From Strigamia acuminata (taxonomy: Eukaryota > Arthropoda > Chilopoda > Geophilomorpha > Linotaeniidae), in NCBI GenBank assembly GCA_949358305.1, contig OX442319.1:8618001-8682000 (forward strand): a stretch of 64,000 bases of DNA, written 5' to 3'. Shown piece after piece: positions 63,751 to 64,000 of this stretch; the first letter of the stretch is position 1; each line of letters opens with the position of its first letter. The notes under the pieces were generated by a model, which was not told the DNA's origin, made no database searches, and saw nothing but the letters and a program-made list of their open reading frames with translations. A program made the translations under genes and the position numbers.

Positions 63751-64000
63751 AATTTTTTTCAAATAAATTTAGTGAAGTGGGAATGTTTTTTTATTTTAAT
63801 TTTAACTCTTAGTGAAATGTGGTAAAATACGAGGTAAAATAGCACGCAATCAAATGCAATCACAATTGCGAACAATGATGAATTCCGGGCTCGATTCCGG
63901 GATTAATTTGAAGTTCGCGCTAAATCATAAATGCGCATGCGCAGATACCGCGCAGCGAGGTGCGCAGGTATAATTTCTTCCGATGATGATTTTACGGACA
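63751..64000. other. Window end, nothing recognised
   Basis: AT-rich, then GC-richer from about 63920 (GCGCATGCGCAG palindrome). No feature can be supported. Confidence 0.4.

Noticed and set aside
63459-63766. Gly/Phe/Asp- or Pro/Ser-rich frames near the window end
   Set aside because: They are translations of the GATTCGG minisatellite.

Overview
This is nuclear DNA of an invertebrate animal, most likely an arthropod. Its genes are split by short GT-AG introns, its intergenic DNA is AT-rich and full of minisatellites and MITEs, it has a Methuselah-like family B receptor, and one gene carries a TATA box plus a TCAGTT initiator at arthropod spacing. There are no operons and no CRISPR array. 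I do not try to name the species. Splice structures below were assembled by eye from reading-frame continuity and family similarity.

Layout. 1.2-3.1 kb: an RNF185/RNF5-type ER ubiquitin ligase (minus strand, five exons). 3.65-8.44 kb: an apparently complete P-type DNA transposon (31-bp inverted ends, 8-bp target duplication, 902-aa THAP-transposase in four exons), inserted 7 bp upstream of the start codon of a host THAP gene (8.45-9.17 kb). 9.5-12.4 kb: MITEs and intergenic DNA. 12.4-40.5 kb: a cluster of GT92 (DUF23) glycosyltransferases with three intact single-exon genes and two decayed copies. The repeating unit looks like pseudogene - spacer - intact gene, present twice, plus one further intact gene at the left. 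A near-perfect 1.2-kb foldback element sits in the first spacer. A 13.5-kb Ty3/Gypsy LTR retrotransposon splits the second pseudogene. 41.7-47.2 kb: a two-TM protein with five PPxY motifs (minus strand, four exons), whose first intron holds nested MITEs and a 20-bp minisatellite. 49.7-50.3 kb: IFT20 (four exons, one apparent GC-AG intron). 51.8-52.6 kb: an intronless leucine-rich-repeat gene. 56.1-58.5 kb: a GC-rich, intronless-CDS receptor. 59.7-60.6 kb: a tail-anchored proline-rich protein. 62.2-63.2 kb: a spliced transcript with almost no coding capacity whose introns carry two paralogous C/D-box snoRNA candidates.

Most unusual content. (1) The retrotransposon has identical-looking LTRs, a gag-pol -1 frameshift module with two tandem A_AAA_AAC heptamers followed by a 10-bp hairpin holding the gag stop codon in its loop, and a third, non-envelope gene (921 aa, or 951 aa if spliced to a small acidic exon in the same phase) preceded by three tandem hairpins of one design. 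I recognise no family for that third protein, and it is the best candidate here for an undescribed system. (2) The snoRNA host gene. (3) The P element whose 3' end offers an in-frame alternative start to the THAP gene it hit. (4) A two-hairpin repeat found at five places, and independent foldback duplications inside both GT92 pseudogenes.
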